Positions 44,546 through 56,590 of a stretch of 64,000 bases of DNA are shown piece by piece. The stretch is from Pacificimonas pallii (GTDB lineage: Bacteria; Pseudomonadota; Alphaproteobacteria; Sphingomonadales; Sphingomonadaceae). Below the pieces are notes generated by a model that saw only the letters and a list, made by a program, of their open reading frames with translations, was not told the origin of the DNA and ran no database searches. The stretch covers positions 186,001-250,000 of the forward strand of contig NZ_JAGSPA010000004.1 of NCBI RefSeq assembly GCF_019204005.1. The letters run 5' to 3'. Numbering within the stretch: the stretch's first letter is position 1; every line of letters begins with the position of its first letter. A program made the position numbers and the translations under genes.

Positions 44546-45151
44546 CTAATTGACCCTGTCGACGCGCACCGCCCGCTTGCGGCCGCTCACGCGCAGTTCA
44601 TAGCCCGATAGCGCCGCGCGTTTGACCGTGATCTCGGCGCCCGGTTTTGCCTTGAACGGGCGCCCCCCCTTCTGCCGCCATGCCTGACCGTTCGCCAGAA
44701 CGAAGGTGCTTCCGACAAAGCTGTTACCGGGGATCATCTGCGCGAGGGTCGAGGAGATATCGTCTATTCCGCGCGCGACGCGGCCGTCCCCCGCCTTCAG
44801 GTCTTCCGCACCGAACGCCGCTTCGACGGCCTGCGCTTCCGCCGCGGCCAGGGCGGCCTGACGCGCAGCCTCCGCCGCTGCCTGTTCCGCGGCCAGTTTC
44901 GCGGCTTCGGCGGCGCGGGCCTCGGCAAGGCGCTTTTCCTTCGCGGCGCGATCCGCGACGATCTGCTGTGCCTCGGTATTCAAGCGGGTCGCCATGCCGT
45001 CATAGCAGGCAAGGCGTTCTTCTTGATCCACCTTCGCGGCGCAGGAGATGAACTCCGCTTCATTGATCTCGGCTGCCGCGCTGGCGGTAAAGCCCGTCGC
45101 GATCAGAACGGAAAGGCCAGCGATAAGCGGACGACGGGGGGAACGGGACAT
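44546..45151 (-). CDS. Exported Ala-rich coiled-coil protein with RLACYD motif
   Basis: 201 residues from the ATG at 45151. Signal peptide ends ASAAAE. The mature start has FISCAAKVDQEERLACYDGM, with Cys pair in the C-x(n)-RLxCYD arrangement found in several exported alphaproteobacterial proteins. Residues ~55-115 form a highly Ala/Glu-rich coiled coil. The C-terminal ~80 residues (FVLANGQAWRQKGGRPFKAK, AALSGYELRVSGRKRAVRV) look like a small beta domain. Function unknown. Confidence 0.72.
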   Translation of the reverse strand: MSRSPRRPLIAGLSVLIATGFTASAAAEINEAEFISCAAKVDQEERLACYDGMATRLNTEAQQIVADRAAKEKRLAEARAAEAAKLAAEQAAAEAARQAALAAAEAQAVEAAFGAEDLKAGDGRVARGIDDISSTLAQMIPGNSFVGSTFVLANGQAWRQKGGRPFKAKPGAEITVKRAALSGYELRVSGRKRAVRVDRVN

Positions 45152-45242
45152 GTTGCTTCCTTGTCTTGAACCTGAACTTCCCCTTGCCGCCACCGCACGC
45201 GCGAATCAACGCAGTTGGGCAGGGCGACCTGCGGCATCGGGG

Positions 45243-45276
45243 TTGACTGCCTTACTGTGCTATGGTGTTAGAACAC
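45243..45276 (+). promoter_or_regulatory. Promoter with internal operator-like palindrome for the GntR-type gene
   Basis: TTGACT (45243-45248), 17 bp, TGTTAG (45266-45271). The -10 lies within the palindrome GTGTT-N2-AACAC (45265-45276). Initiation would fall at about 45278, one base before the ATG at 45279, i.e. a leaderless mRNA. The palindrome suits autorepression. Confidence 0.55.
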
Positions 45277-45278
45277 TC

Positions 45279-45632
45279 ATGTGGCAGGACGCTAGACCCA
45301 TTTATCTGCAGATCCGGGACCGGATTTCAGCATCCATCATTGATGGCGAATTCGGCGTGGGCGAGCCCTTGCCGTCCGTTCGTGTTCTGGCCGCGAAGGA
45401 GGAGGTCAATCCGCTGACCGTATCCAAGGCCTATCAGGAATTGCAGGTCGCCGGACTTGTCCAGGCGCGCCGCGGTCTCGGCCTGTTCGTGACCGCCGGT
45501 GCGCGTGAGCGGCTGGTGACGGAGCAGCGCCGCATCTTCCTGAAGGGTGACTGGCCGCGCATCCGCGCCCATGTCGAACGCCTTGGCTTTGATATTCGCG
45601 ATCTGCTGGAAAGCGAACCCGAGGACGCGTGA
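45279..45632 (+). CDS. GntR family transcriptional regulator, YtrA subfamily
   Basis: 117 residues. Winged-helix domain at residues 1-75: RPIYLQIRDRISASIIDGEF, then LPSVRVLAAKEEVNPLTVSKAYQ (recognition helix) and LVQARRGLGLFV. The effector domain is only ~40 residues, as in YtrA-type regulators, which usually control ABC transporters and repress their own operon. No ABC transporter follows here; the next gene is msrB after 146 bp. Start chosen by family alignment; there is no ribosome-binding site, in keeping with a leaderless message. Confidence 0.9.
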   Translation: MWQDARPIYLQIRDRISASIIDGEFGVGEPLPSVRVLAAKEEVNPLTVSKAYQELQVAGLVQARRGLGLFVTAGARERLVTEQRRIFLKGDWPRIRAHVERLGFDIRDLLESEPEDA

Positions 45633-45708
45633 ACGGCATGTTCCGCGGCGACATGTCCTCCCGTCCGGAAACGTGACATCCCAGGTATTTTGTGCGCGCG
45701 CGCGTCTT

Positions 45709-45726
45709 ACTCGTCTGATGACGAGT
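45709..45726. promoter_or_regulatory. Palindrome upstream of msrB (ACTCGTC-N4-GACGAGT)
   Basis: Perfect 7-bp arms around TGAT, 53 bp upstream of the msrB start. A second short inverted repeat (ACCGGC/GCCGGT, 45747-45763) lies closer to the gene. The first could bind a dimeric regulator; no regulator is identified. Confidence 0.4.
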
Positions 45727-45778
45727 CATGTTGCTTTAAGATTGTAACCGGCAGGATGCCGGTCACGAATATGCGAAC

Positions 45779-46294
45779 ATGGATATGTCTATGACAACGA
45801 AACGCGAGTTTCTCAGGCTTGGCGCGGGCGGGGTTGCCGCGCTTTTCGCGGCCACGTCCGCGCGCGCCGGTAACGCTGCGCGCGGCGATTTTCCCGTCAG
45901 CTATAGCGATGCCGAATGGAAGAAACGCCTGACCGACCGGGAATATCATGTCCTGCGGCAAGCGCGCACCGAACGTCCGGGCACGTCGCCGCTGAACGCG
46001 GAAAAGCGCCGCGGCGTGTTTACCTGCGCGGGCTGCGGCAATCCTGTCTATTCGTCGCTCACCAAATATGATTCGGGCACGGGCTGGCCGAGTTTCTGGG
46101 CGCCGATCCGCAAGAATTCGGTCGGAACCTCCAGGGATCGCGGCTTCTTCACGGTCCGCACCGAAGTGCACTGCGCAAGGTGCGGCGGCCATCTTGGCCA
46201 TATGTTTGGTGATGGCCCGGCACCGACGGGGAAGCGCCACTGCATCAACGGTGCCGCACTGAATTTCGTTCATAGACCAAAGAAGGGCGCATGA
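45779..46294 (+). CDS. msrB: Exported peptide-methionine (R)-S-oxide reductase
   Basis: 171 residues. A twin-arginine-like leader without the second Arg (TKREFLRLGAGGVAALF) suggests export. MsrB motifs: zinc cysteines in FTCAGCGNPVYSS and CARCGGHLGHMF, the substrate site KYDSGTGWPSFW, and catalytic Cys in RHCINGAAL. It reduces the R-epimer of methionine sulfoxide. Other possible starts are the next two ATGs. Its stop overlaps the msrA ATG (ATGA), so both epimers are handled by one coupled unit. Confidence 0.93.
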   Translation: MDMSMTTKREFLRLGAGGVAALFAATSARAGNAARGDFPVSYSDAEWKKRLTDREYHVLRQARTERPGTSPLNAEKRRGVFTCAGCGNPVYSSLTKYDSGTGWPSFWAPIRKNSVGTSRDRGFFTVRTEVHCARCGGHLGHMFGDGPAPTGKRHCINGAALNFVHRPKKGA

Positions 46295-46911
46295 TGCGCA
46301 TATTCATCCTTACCGCAGGGCTCTTGGCGATGTGCGCCTGCTCCGCGGAAGCGCAGAACGCCCCTGCCGCCTCCGGCGGGGAATCGAAACGGGAGCGCGC
46401 CTATTTCGCGATGGGCTGTTTCTGGTGCGGCGAGGCCGATTTCGAAAAGATCGACGGCGTTTACGAAGCGGTGTCGGGATATGCGGGCGGCACGACCGAA
46501 AATCCGACATATCAGCAGGTCACAGCGGGCGGGACCGGCCATTATGAAGCCGTCCGCGTCAGCTATGACCCGAACATCGTCAGCTACCGGGACCTCCTCG
46601 ATATCTTCTGGCGGAACGTCGACCCGCTCGACCCGTCCGGCCAGTTCTGCGACAAGGGTCCAAGTTATCGAAGCGCGATTTTCCCGCGCAACGGCGGCGA
46701 GCGCCGCGCTGCGGAGGCAAGCCGCGACTCGGTTCAGGAAAAACTTGGCGAAGAGGTCGCCACGCGCATCGTGGCGGCGAATGTTTTTTACGCCGCCGAA
46801 CGCTATCATCAGGATTATTACATCAAGAACAAACTGCGCTACGCCTTCTACCGCGAGGGGTGCGGACGCGACGCGCGGCTCGCGGAGATTGCAGAGCGTC
46901 TCGGCGGCTGA
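46291..46911 (+). CDS. msrA: Exported peptide-methionine (S)-S-oxide reductase
   Basis: 206 residues. The N-terminus FILTAGLLAMCACSAEAQN is a signal sequence; whether it is a lipoprotein is unclear because the residue before the first Cys is Met. The catalytic motif is MGCFWCGEADF, followed by VSGYAGGTTENPTYQQV and a C-terminal YHQDYYIKN. Reduces the S-epimer of methionine sulfoxide. Coupled to msrB. A periplasmic MsrAB pair protects envelope proteins from oxidation. Confidence 0.94.
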   Translation: MMRIFILTAGLLAMCACSAEAQNAPAASGGESKRERAYFAMGCFWCGEADFEKIDGVYEAVSGYAGGTTENPTYQQVTAGGTGHYEAVRVSYDPNIVSYRDLLDIFWRNVDPLDPSGQFCDKGPSYRSAIFPRNGGERRAAEASRDSVQEKLGEEVATRIVAANVFYAAERYHQDYYIKNKLRYAFYREGCGRDARLAEIAERLGG

Positions 46912-47092
46912 TCAGGGCTCGATCCTTTCCGGCGTCGCGTTTTTGCTATCGCCGCGGCTAATGCTGCCTTGCAACATAAACGTCTGCATGTTAGCGGGCG
47001 CAGCGCCGGTACGGAGTCGTCTCCGCGCCGCCTTTTCACGTGGCGGTAACGGCATTCGAAATTGATCCCACAAGGTGCGGAAACGGAACGGC

Positions 47093-47665
47093 GTGCAAAC
47101 GGCAGGCAGCGATACAACGGGCAGCATGGTCCATGGGCTTGGCGGGCGTTATGCGTCCGCCCTGTTCGATCTTGCGCGGACCGAAAACCAGGCGGACGAG
47201 GTGGAAACATCGCTCGCGCGCTTGAAAGAGGCTCTTGGCGAGTCGAAGGATCTGAACACCCTGATCTCTTCCCCGCTCCTTGACCGGGAGCAGGCGTCGA
47301 AGGGCATGATGGCGGTCGCGCAAAAGATGAAACTGGACGCGCTGACGGTGAAGTTCCTGGGCGTCCTGTCGAAAAACCGGCGCCTTGCCGCGCTGCCCCT
47401 CATCATCCGCAATTATCAGCAGCTTGCCGCCGAGGCGCGCGGCGAGATTACGGCTGACGTGACGAGCGCACATGCGCTTACGAAGGATCAGGAAGGCGCG
47501 GTGAAAACCGTTCTTCGCGCCCGCTTCAAACGCGACGTCGCCCTCAACACGAAAATTGATCCCGACATTCTCGGCGGCCTGATCGTTCAGGTCGGCAGCC
47601 GCCTCATCGATTCCTCCTTGAAGACCAAGCTCGACAATATCGGTCGGGCCATGAAAGGCGCTTAA
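47093..47665 (+). CDS. atpH: ATP synthase F1 subunit delta
   Basis: 190 residues from GTG 47093. OSCP/delta subunit that joins F1 to the peripheral stalk. LGGRYASALFDLAR is the conserved start; LSKNRRLAALPLIIRNY and the C-terminal KIDPDILGGLIVQVGSRLIDSSLKTKL are diagnostic. A GTG six codons earlier (47075) is possible. It opens the delta-alpha-gamma-beta-epsilon operon; the Fo genes are not in the window, as usual in alphaproteobacteria. The 181-bp upstream gap must hold the promoter, which I could not define. Confidence 0.94.
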   Translation: MQTAGSDTTGSMVHGLGGRYASALFDLARTENQADEVETSLARLKEALGESKDLNTLISSPLLDREQASKGMMAVAQKMKLDALTVKFLGVLSKNRRLAALPLIIRNYQQLAAEARGEITADVTSAHALTKDQEGAVKTVLRARFKRDVALNTKIDPDILGGLIVQVGSRLIDSSLKTKLDNIGRAMKGA

Positions 47666-47668
47666 CAC

Positions 47669-49198
<1,530 letters not shown>

Positions 49199-49206
49199 AC
49201 ACCAAC

Positions 49207-49297
49207 CGTCACCCCGGTGAAAGCCGGGGCCCATTTCAAACGCACCGGACAAGACGCGGTCGTTGATTTTGGATCCCGGTCTTGCCGGGATGATGAA
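49207..49297. repeat. Inverted repeat between atpA and atpG (same family as 27151)
   Basis: Arm GTCACCCCGGTGAAAGCCGG near 49208 and a complementary arm at 49270-49297 containing GATCCCGGTCTTGCCGGGAT. Each arm is itself an imperfect hairpin (CCCCGG..CCGGGG, TCCCGG..CCGGGA). The shared core TCATCCCGG links it to the glyA-nrdR element. It sits inside an operon. Confidence 0.75.
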
Positions 49298-49321
49298 AGA
49301 AGGAAGAGAGACTAGCGCCTC

Positions 49322-51672
<2,351 letters not shown>

Positions 51673-51673
51673 G

Positions 51674-51931
51674 ATGCCCTTTAATTTCGAACTCGTCAGT
51701 CCCGAGCGCCAGGTCCGTAGCGGCCCGGTACATCAGGTCGTCGTCCCCGGGACCGAGGGTGACTTCGCCGTGCTGGAGGGCCATGCGCCGTTCATGTCCA
51801 CCATCCGGGATGGCGAGATCGCCATTTACGAGACGGCGGGCGCAGAGCCGCTCGTGATGAAGATCGAAGGCGGCTTTGCCGAGGTTGGCGATAACAGCCT
51901 GACCATCCTGGCGGAGAAGGTCGAAGCCTAG
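51674..51931 (+). CDS. atpC: ATP synthase F1 subunit epsilon (short form)
   Basis: 85 residues, the short form that has the beta-sandwich ([36 protein letters not shown]) but lacks the C-terminal inhibitory helices; this is common in sphingomonads and other alphaproteobacteria. One base after the atpD stop. Its last codons overlap by 4 nt, tail to tail, with the convergent O-antigen ligase-like gene, so there is no room for a terminator. Confidence 0.93.
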   Translation: MPFNFELVSPERQVRSGPVHQVVVPGTEGDFAVLEGHAPFMSTIRDGEIAIYETAGAEPLVMKIEGGFAEVGDNSLTILAEKVEA

Positions 51932-53256
51932 CGCCCGCGCCGCACCGCGATAGGGCGGCGCGCGCGGGACTGCTCCTCAAGTGATAGCCTTGCGTTTACG
52001 GCAAGGCAGCACGCTGTAGCTGCCATCGCGAGCACGATAAATCTCGGGAAGAAAAAGACGCCGTCGACCAGGGCAATGATCAACAGGCTGTTGATCACCA
52101 ATATGCATGGCAGCAGCCATGATGTCCGCCGCACCGCGCGGATCGCGCGCCACCAGGTGCTGAGCGCGAAGACCGTGATTGCCGCCGTCGGTATCAAACC
52201 CCAACTCACTAAAAATTGTAGCGGCGCATTGTGCGGCTGGATGTACATCAGATCCAATGGTTGCATCAGCCACAGGCTTGCCCCTTCACCATGGCCCAGA
52301 AATGGGCGCTCAATAAAGGCAGCCATCATGCGCAGCCAGATATCCATGCGTCCGGTTGAAAACCCGGCGTCGCCGCCGCCCGTGTCCAGCACGCGGATCA
52401 TTCCAAAACTACCCGATGGTGGCATCCAGACGACGAACGAAAGGGCAAGGGCGGTGAGTAGCAAGGCGATTGTCTGAACCATGCGCCGCCATGATGGCGC
52501 ACGCTGCAACATGATCATGGTAATGACGGACGCGCCGACAATCGCATAGATACCGCTTCTCGTTCCGCTCCACATCAGCAGCGTCGCCGATAGCAGGATA
52601 CCAACAACGACGTAGGCATGTGCGCTCTTTTCGTCCTCGCGCAGCCAGAGCATGCCGAGCAGCCCCGCCAGAACGGCCGCGCAGAATATGCCAAGGTGCC
52701 GAACGCTCAAATAGCCGGGCATGGCCGAGTTCCAGATCGTCTCCGGCCCGCCATATGCCAGGTGCATGACAAGTATGGGCACATAAGCCGCCAGGCCGAG
52801 TACCGTCAGATAGGCCAGCCGGTGCATCTGCCGCTTCGTCGCGCCCTGGCACAGGTGGAACGCGGCGCCGGCGAATAGCAGGTGAATGGGCCAATATGCC
52901 GCCCACATGACGGAATGCGCGCGCATTTCGGACGTCGTGGCCGAGCTGATCCAGAATGTCGCGAGAAAGACCAGGAGTGCGATCATCCGGACCGGATCAA
53001 GCCTCTGGATCAGCCTGACAGGCGAGTAGCCTCCGCGCATGGCGATGGCGATGACGCAAATCTCTGCAATGATGAAAGGCAGGCTGGCCTGCCGCGTCGC
53101 TTCGACCAGTTCGTTCGGGATATGGTACCAATAGGTGCGATACATCACGGCGAGCACGAGCGGTAATATCGCCAGCGTCCCCCCCAGCAATGTAAGGCCG
53201 GTCGCACGCGGGGTCGATTGCGCGGTGGTCTGAGAGGCTCGGCTAAGCGCGGTCAT
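51928..53256 (-). CDS. O-antigen ligase/polymerase-like membrane protein
   Basis: 442 residues with about 11-12 membrane spans and one larger periplasmic loop near residues 265-330. The Wzy_C-type region is present: [32 protein letters not shown] and [12 protein letters not shown] ending in a [15 protein letters not shown] stretch, the His/Arg pattern of O-antigen ligases (WaaL) and polymerases. Which of the two, or an exopolysaccharide enzyme, cannot be decided. It is divergent from a GT2-GtrA gene, supporting a cell-surface glycan role. Confidence 0.8.
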   Translation of the reverse strand: MTALSRASQTTAQSTPRATGLTLLGGTLAILPLVLAVMYRTYWYHIPNELVEATRQASLPFIIAEICVIAIAMRGGYSPVRLIQRLDPVRMIALLVFLATFWISSATTSEMRAHSVMWAAYWPIHLLFAGAAFHLCQGATKRQMHRLAYLTVLGLAAYVPILVMHLAYGGPETIWNSAMPGYLSVRHLGIFCAAVLAGLLGMLWLREDEKSAHAYVVVGILLSATLLMWSGTRSGIYAIVGASVITMIMLQRAPSWRRMVQTIALLLTALALSFVVWMPPSGSFGMIRVLDTGGGDAGFSTGRMDIWLRMMAAFIERPFLGHGEGASLWLMQPLDLMYIQPHNAPLQFLVSWGLIPTAAITVFALSTWWRAIRAVRRTSWLLPCILVINSLLIIALVDGVFFFPRFIVLAMAATACCLAVNARLSLEEQSRARRPIAVRRGR

Positions 53257-53361
53257 CCCTGCCCAATAGCCATGGAAAACGAAGCCATGGTTAACGGCGG
53301 CCCGGTCATTGTCATGCCCCCGCTATGGTTGACGGGTTCTTTACGCCTGCTGCGCTAGGGC

Positions 53362-54492
53362 GTGGGTGTGGAACAGCTCGCTCCAGAACTCTTCGCACGG
53401 GCGGACCCGTGCGCGCTCGAACTGGCCGTGGTCGTGCCCGTGCTGAATGAAGCCGATAGTGTCGTGCCGCTCGCCAGAGCGCTCGCTGTTGCGCTTGCGG
53501 GGATCGAGTGGGAGATGATCTTCGTCGATGACGGATCGACGGATGGCACCATCGAACGGCTTGAGCAAATGGCCAGCGCGGATCAGCGTATCCGCGTCAC
53601 CCGGCGTATCGGCAGGCGCGGATTGTCGTCCGCTGTCATGGAGGGGTTCCTCAGCACGATCGCGCCCGTCGTGGCGGTCATTGATGGCGATGGCCAGCAC
53701 GATGAAACAATCCTGCCAGACCTGTTCCGGGCGGTCTTTGAAGGTGGCTGCGAATTGGCGGTCGGCACACGCTACGCCGCTGACGGATCGGTTGGGGACT
53801 GGTCGGCGGCGCGGCACAGGATCAGCCAGCTGGCAACGAAGGCCGCGCTCCCCTTCATGAAAACGCCCTTGTCGGATCCGATGAGCGGCTTTTTCGCCAT
53901 CCGCAGGGATGTCGCGATCGCCGCCGCCCCAGGCTTGTCTTCGACGGGGTACAAGCTGCTGCTGGACATTGTGGCGACCTTACCCGCGGGCCTCCGGGCG
54001 AAAGAGGTGGCGTATACGTTCCGTAGCCGAACGGCGGGCAATTCGAAGCTCGATAGCGCCGTTGCGCTCGAATATTTCGAACTGCTGCTGGACAAGCTGA
54101 TCGGGCGGGTCGTTCCGGTGAAATTCGTCATGTTCGGCGCGGTGGGCGCGCTTGGGATGGGGGTGCACCTGATCGCCCTGGCGCTGTCGCTGGAACTACC
54201 CATGTCATTTGCAGTCGCGCAGGCCGTCGCGGTGGGCACGGCGATGACATTCAATTTCACGCTGAACAACCATTTCACATACCGGGATCGCCGCCTGACG
54301 GGGCTGCGCTGGGTGAAGGGCCTGGGCGTTTTCGCAGCGGCATGCGGCCTGGGGGCGGTTGCGAATATCGGTGCGGGGTCGGCGCTCTATGCGCAGGATG
54401 CCAGCTGGTGGCAGGCCGGTCTTGCCGGTGCGGTGATTGGCTCTGTCTGGAATTATGTCGCAACCTCGTGGTTCGTATGGCGACGCAAATAG
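53362..54492 (+). CDS. GT2 (DPM1-like) glycosyltransferase fused to a GtrA membrane domain
   Basis: 376 residues. The GT-A domain (residues ~18-235) has VVVPVLNEADSVVPL, EMIFVDDGSTDGT, and the metal-binding AVIDGDGQHD, with SDPMSGFFAIRRD, as in polyprenyl-phosphate sugar synthases. Residues ~250-376 are a GtrA-like four-span domain (RVVPVKFVMFGAVGALGMGV, TFNFTLNNHFTYRDRR, WNYVATSWFVWRRK). Such fusions make and possibly flip lipid-linked sugars. The start is GTG 53362 or GTG 53368. The next gene overlaps its end by 16 nt. Confidence 0.88.
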   Translation: MGVEQLAPELFARADPCALELAVVVPVLNEADSVVPLARALAVALAGIEWEMIFVDDGSTDGTIERLEQMASADQRIRVTRRIGRRGLSSAVMEGFLSTIAPVVAVIDGDGQHDETILPDLFRAVFEGGCELAVGTRYAADGSVGDWSAARHRISQLATKAALPFMKTPLSDPMSGFFAIRRDVAIAAAPGLSSTGYKLLLDIVATLPAGLRAKEVAYTFRSRTAGNSKLDSAVALEYFELLLDKLIGRVVPVKFVMFGAVGALGMGVHLIALALSLELPMSFAVAQAVAVGTAMTFNFTLNNHFTYRDRRLTGLRWVKGLGVFAAACGLGAVANIGAGSALYAQDASWWQAGLAGAVIGSVWNYVATSWFVWRRK

Positions 54493-55976
54493 CATCAGCC
54501 TCCGCACGTTCACGGGAAGCGGGCCGAGACATGCGGGCCCGTATCCTGCCTTTGGGCATCCTGTTCCTGTTTACCCTCGCCATTCGCTCGCCAGGTTTTG
54601 GCGACCCGAACTACCATGTCGACGAGGGCTTCTATCTGCTGGTCGGCCACCTGATTTCCGATGGCGCGGTGCCCTATGTCGACATCTGGGACCGCAAGCC
54701 GTTCGGCCTGTTCCTGATCTACCTGGGTGCCGCACAGTTCGGCGACGGCATTCTGGCCTATCAGATGATGGCGTCGTCCTCGGTATTTGTGACGGCGGCG
54801 TTTATCTGCGCCACCGCGCGCCGCGTGGGAACGTCGGCGGCGGGTCTGCTTGCCGGGCTGGTCTATGTGGCGGCACTGGAACCCTTCGCCGGCGGCGGCG
54901 GCCAGGCTCCGGTGTTTTACAACAGTCTGATCGCGGGCGGGGCGTATCTTTGCGCGCGAATTGCGCTGGCTCCCGAACACCCTGAGAGCCGCTGGCATGC
55001 CTTGGGTGCGATGCTGCTGTGCGGCACGGCGATTACCGTGAAACCGACTGCGCTCTTCGAGGGTGCGGCGCTTGGCCTGTTTCTCGTTTTCATATGGTGG
55101 GAGAAAAGGGGCAGCGGTCGCCGCGTCGTTCCCGTGGCGGCGATCCTGGCATTTGTCGGTGCCCTGCCGACGCTGCTGATCCTTGCCGCGTTTGGCGCCG
55201 CCGGACTGTTTGACGCCTACTGGTTTGCCACGGTGGAATCCGTATTTCTGAAGACTGGTCAGACTTGGGCCGTGTCGATGGACAAGCTTGCACATCTCGC
55301 GCCGCGCCTGTTACCGCTAATTGCCGTCGCTGCTTTCGGTTTCGCCGTCATGCGTCCCGGTACGCGGCTTCGCACGTTCATGCTATTCTGGCTGATTGGC
55401 GCAGCGGCCGGGTTTCTCAGCGTTCCGAATTTCTGGGACCATTATGCGCTGCCGCTGCTGGTTCCGCTTTGTGTCGCATCCGCCGCCGCATTCGCGCGTC
55501 GCCGGCTGGGGCCTGTGTTGGCGACCGCGCTGATCGCGTCATCATTGCTTTGGTCGGGGTTCCCGAATGCGGACAGGACCGCCCGCTCGCAGGCGGGGTT
55601 CTCCCGGCTGCTTGGCCTCATCGACGCGCAGCCACGGCCGGGCTGCCTGTTCATATTTGACGGTCCGCCGCTCGCCAATGGACGCGCCGCCCGGTGCACA
55701 GCCACGCCCTACCTCTTCCCGGAGCATCTGAACAACGCCGCAGAGGCAGGTGCCATCGGCGTGGACGTGTCGGCGGAAATGCAGCGTATTCTCGCGTCAC
55801 GTCCCGCCATTATCGTTACCGCCGCGCCGCTCGACATCATCGATCAGAACAGCGATACGCGTGCCGCGCTGAATCTCGTACTGGCAGAAGAGTATATCCT
55901 GGCCGGCACGGCAAATATTCACGACGAAGCGCGCGCAAGGCCGGTACAGGTCTGGCATTTGCAGACTCGCGATTGA
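54477..55976 (+). CDS. Integral membrane glycosyltransferase, GT-C type (ArnT/PMT-like)
   Basis: 499 residues from ATG 54477 (54531 is an alternative). Around 10-11 spans. The first periplasmic loop has NYHVDEGFYLLVG with the acidic residue after a D-E pair, and YVDIWDRKPFGLFLIY, features of GT-C enzymes using polyprenyl-phosphate sugars. The C-terminal ~110 residues are soluble and periplasmic. Overlap with the GT2-GtrA gene strongly suggests this enzyme uses its lipid-linked sugar. The acceptor is unknown. Confidence 0.82.
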   Translation: MATQIASASARSREAGRDMRARILPLGILFLFTLAIRSPGFGDPNYHVDEGFYLLVGHLISDGAVPYVDIWDRKPFGLFLIYLGAAQFGDGILAYQMMASSSVFVTAAFICATARRVGTSAAGLLAGLVYVAALEPFAGGGGQAPVFYNSLIAGGAYLCARIALAPEHPESRWHALGAMLLCGTAITVKPTALFEGAALGLFLVFIWWEKRGSGRRVVPVAAILAFVGALPTLLILAAFGAAGLFDAYWFATVESVFLKTGQTWAVSMDKLAHLAPRLLPLIAVAAFGFAVMRPGTRLRTFMLFWLIGAAAGFLSVPNFWDHYALPLLVPLCVASAAAFARRRLGPVLATALIASSLLWSGFPNADRTARSQAGFSRLLGLIDAQPRPGCLFIFDGPPLANGRAARCTATPYLFPEHLNNAAEAGAIGVDVSAEMQRILASRPAIIVTAAPLDIIDQNSDTRAALNLVLAEEYILAGTANIHDEARARPVQVWHLQTRD

Positions 55977-55977
55977 C

Positions 55978-56589
55978 TCAGTCGGCATCCGTTTCCTTCT
56001 TGTCCCGCGCCATGGCGGCCGCAAATGCCGGGCGGGCCAGACAGCGGTCCATGTAGGATCTGAGGACAGGCGGTGCGTCCAGAAGTCCGAACATGGTAAG
56101 AAACTGGATCGAACCCGACAGCATCAGGTCGGCCATTGTGAAACGCCCCGCGGCTGCCCACTCATTTTCGCCAAGGCGTGTTTCCAGGGCAGCGATCATC
56201 CTGTCGAAACTGCCCCAGCCATGGGAGACAGGGTTCGGTTCCAGTTTCGCGATTTTCTCGGCCATGGCAGGTTCGATCACGGACGGGGTGAAGAACAGCC
56301 AAAAGAGATATTCGCCGCGCGCTGGATCATTCAGCTTTGGGGCCAGCGTTCCGGCGGCATAGCGATCACCGAGATACATGGCGATGGCAGCGGAATCGGC
56401 GACCATTGCTTCGCCGTCGACAAGGGCGGGGACCTTGCCAAGCGGACTGGCCGCGTGAAACTCTTCCGGATCGGTTCGGCCTTCCGCGCGGATATCGATA
56501 TGCTTCACATCATAATCGGCGCCGACCTCTTCCAGTGCCCAAAGCGCACGGGCAGCGCGGGTTTGCGGAGACCAGTATAATGTAATCAT
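55978..56589 (-). CDS. Glutathione S-transferase family protein
   Basis: 203 residues from ATG 56589, giving ITLYWSPQTRAARALWALEE, the thioredoxin-like N-terminus with the catalytic Ser-type residue. The glutathione site is visible in PLGKVPALVDGE and ADSAAIAMYLGDRY (E/D-S motif). The all-helical C-terminal domain has GRFTMADLMLSG. Role unassigned, perhaps detoxification. It starts 1 nt after the HAD gene's stop; the longer frame upstream is the HAD gene read in another frame. Confidence 0.92.
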   Translation of the reverse strand: MITLYWSPQTRAARALWALEEVGADYDVKHIDIRAEGRTDPEEFHAASPLGKVPALVDGEAMVADSAAIAMYLGDRYAAGTLAPKLNDPARGEYLFWLFFTPSVIEPAMAEKIAKLEPNPVSHGWGSFDRMIAALETRLGENEWAAAGRFTMADLMLSGSIQFLTMFGLLDAPPVLRSYMDRCLARPAFAAAMARDKKETDAD

Positions 56590-56590
56590 G

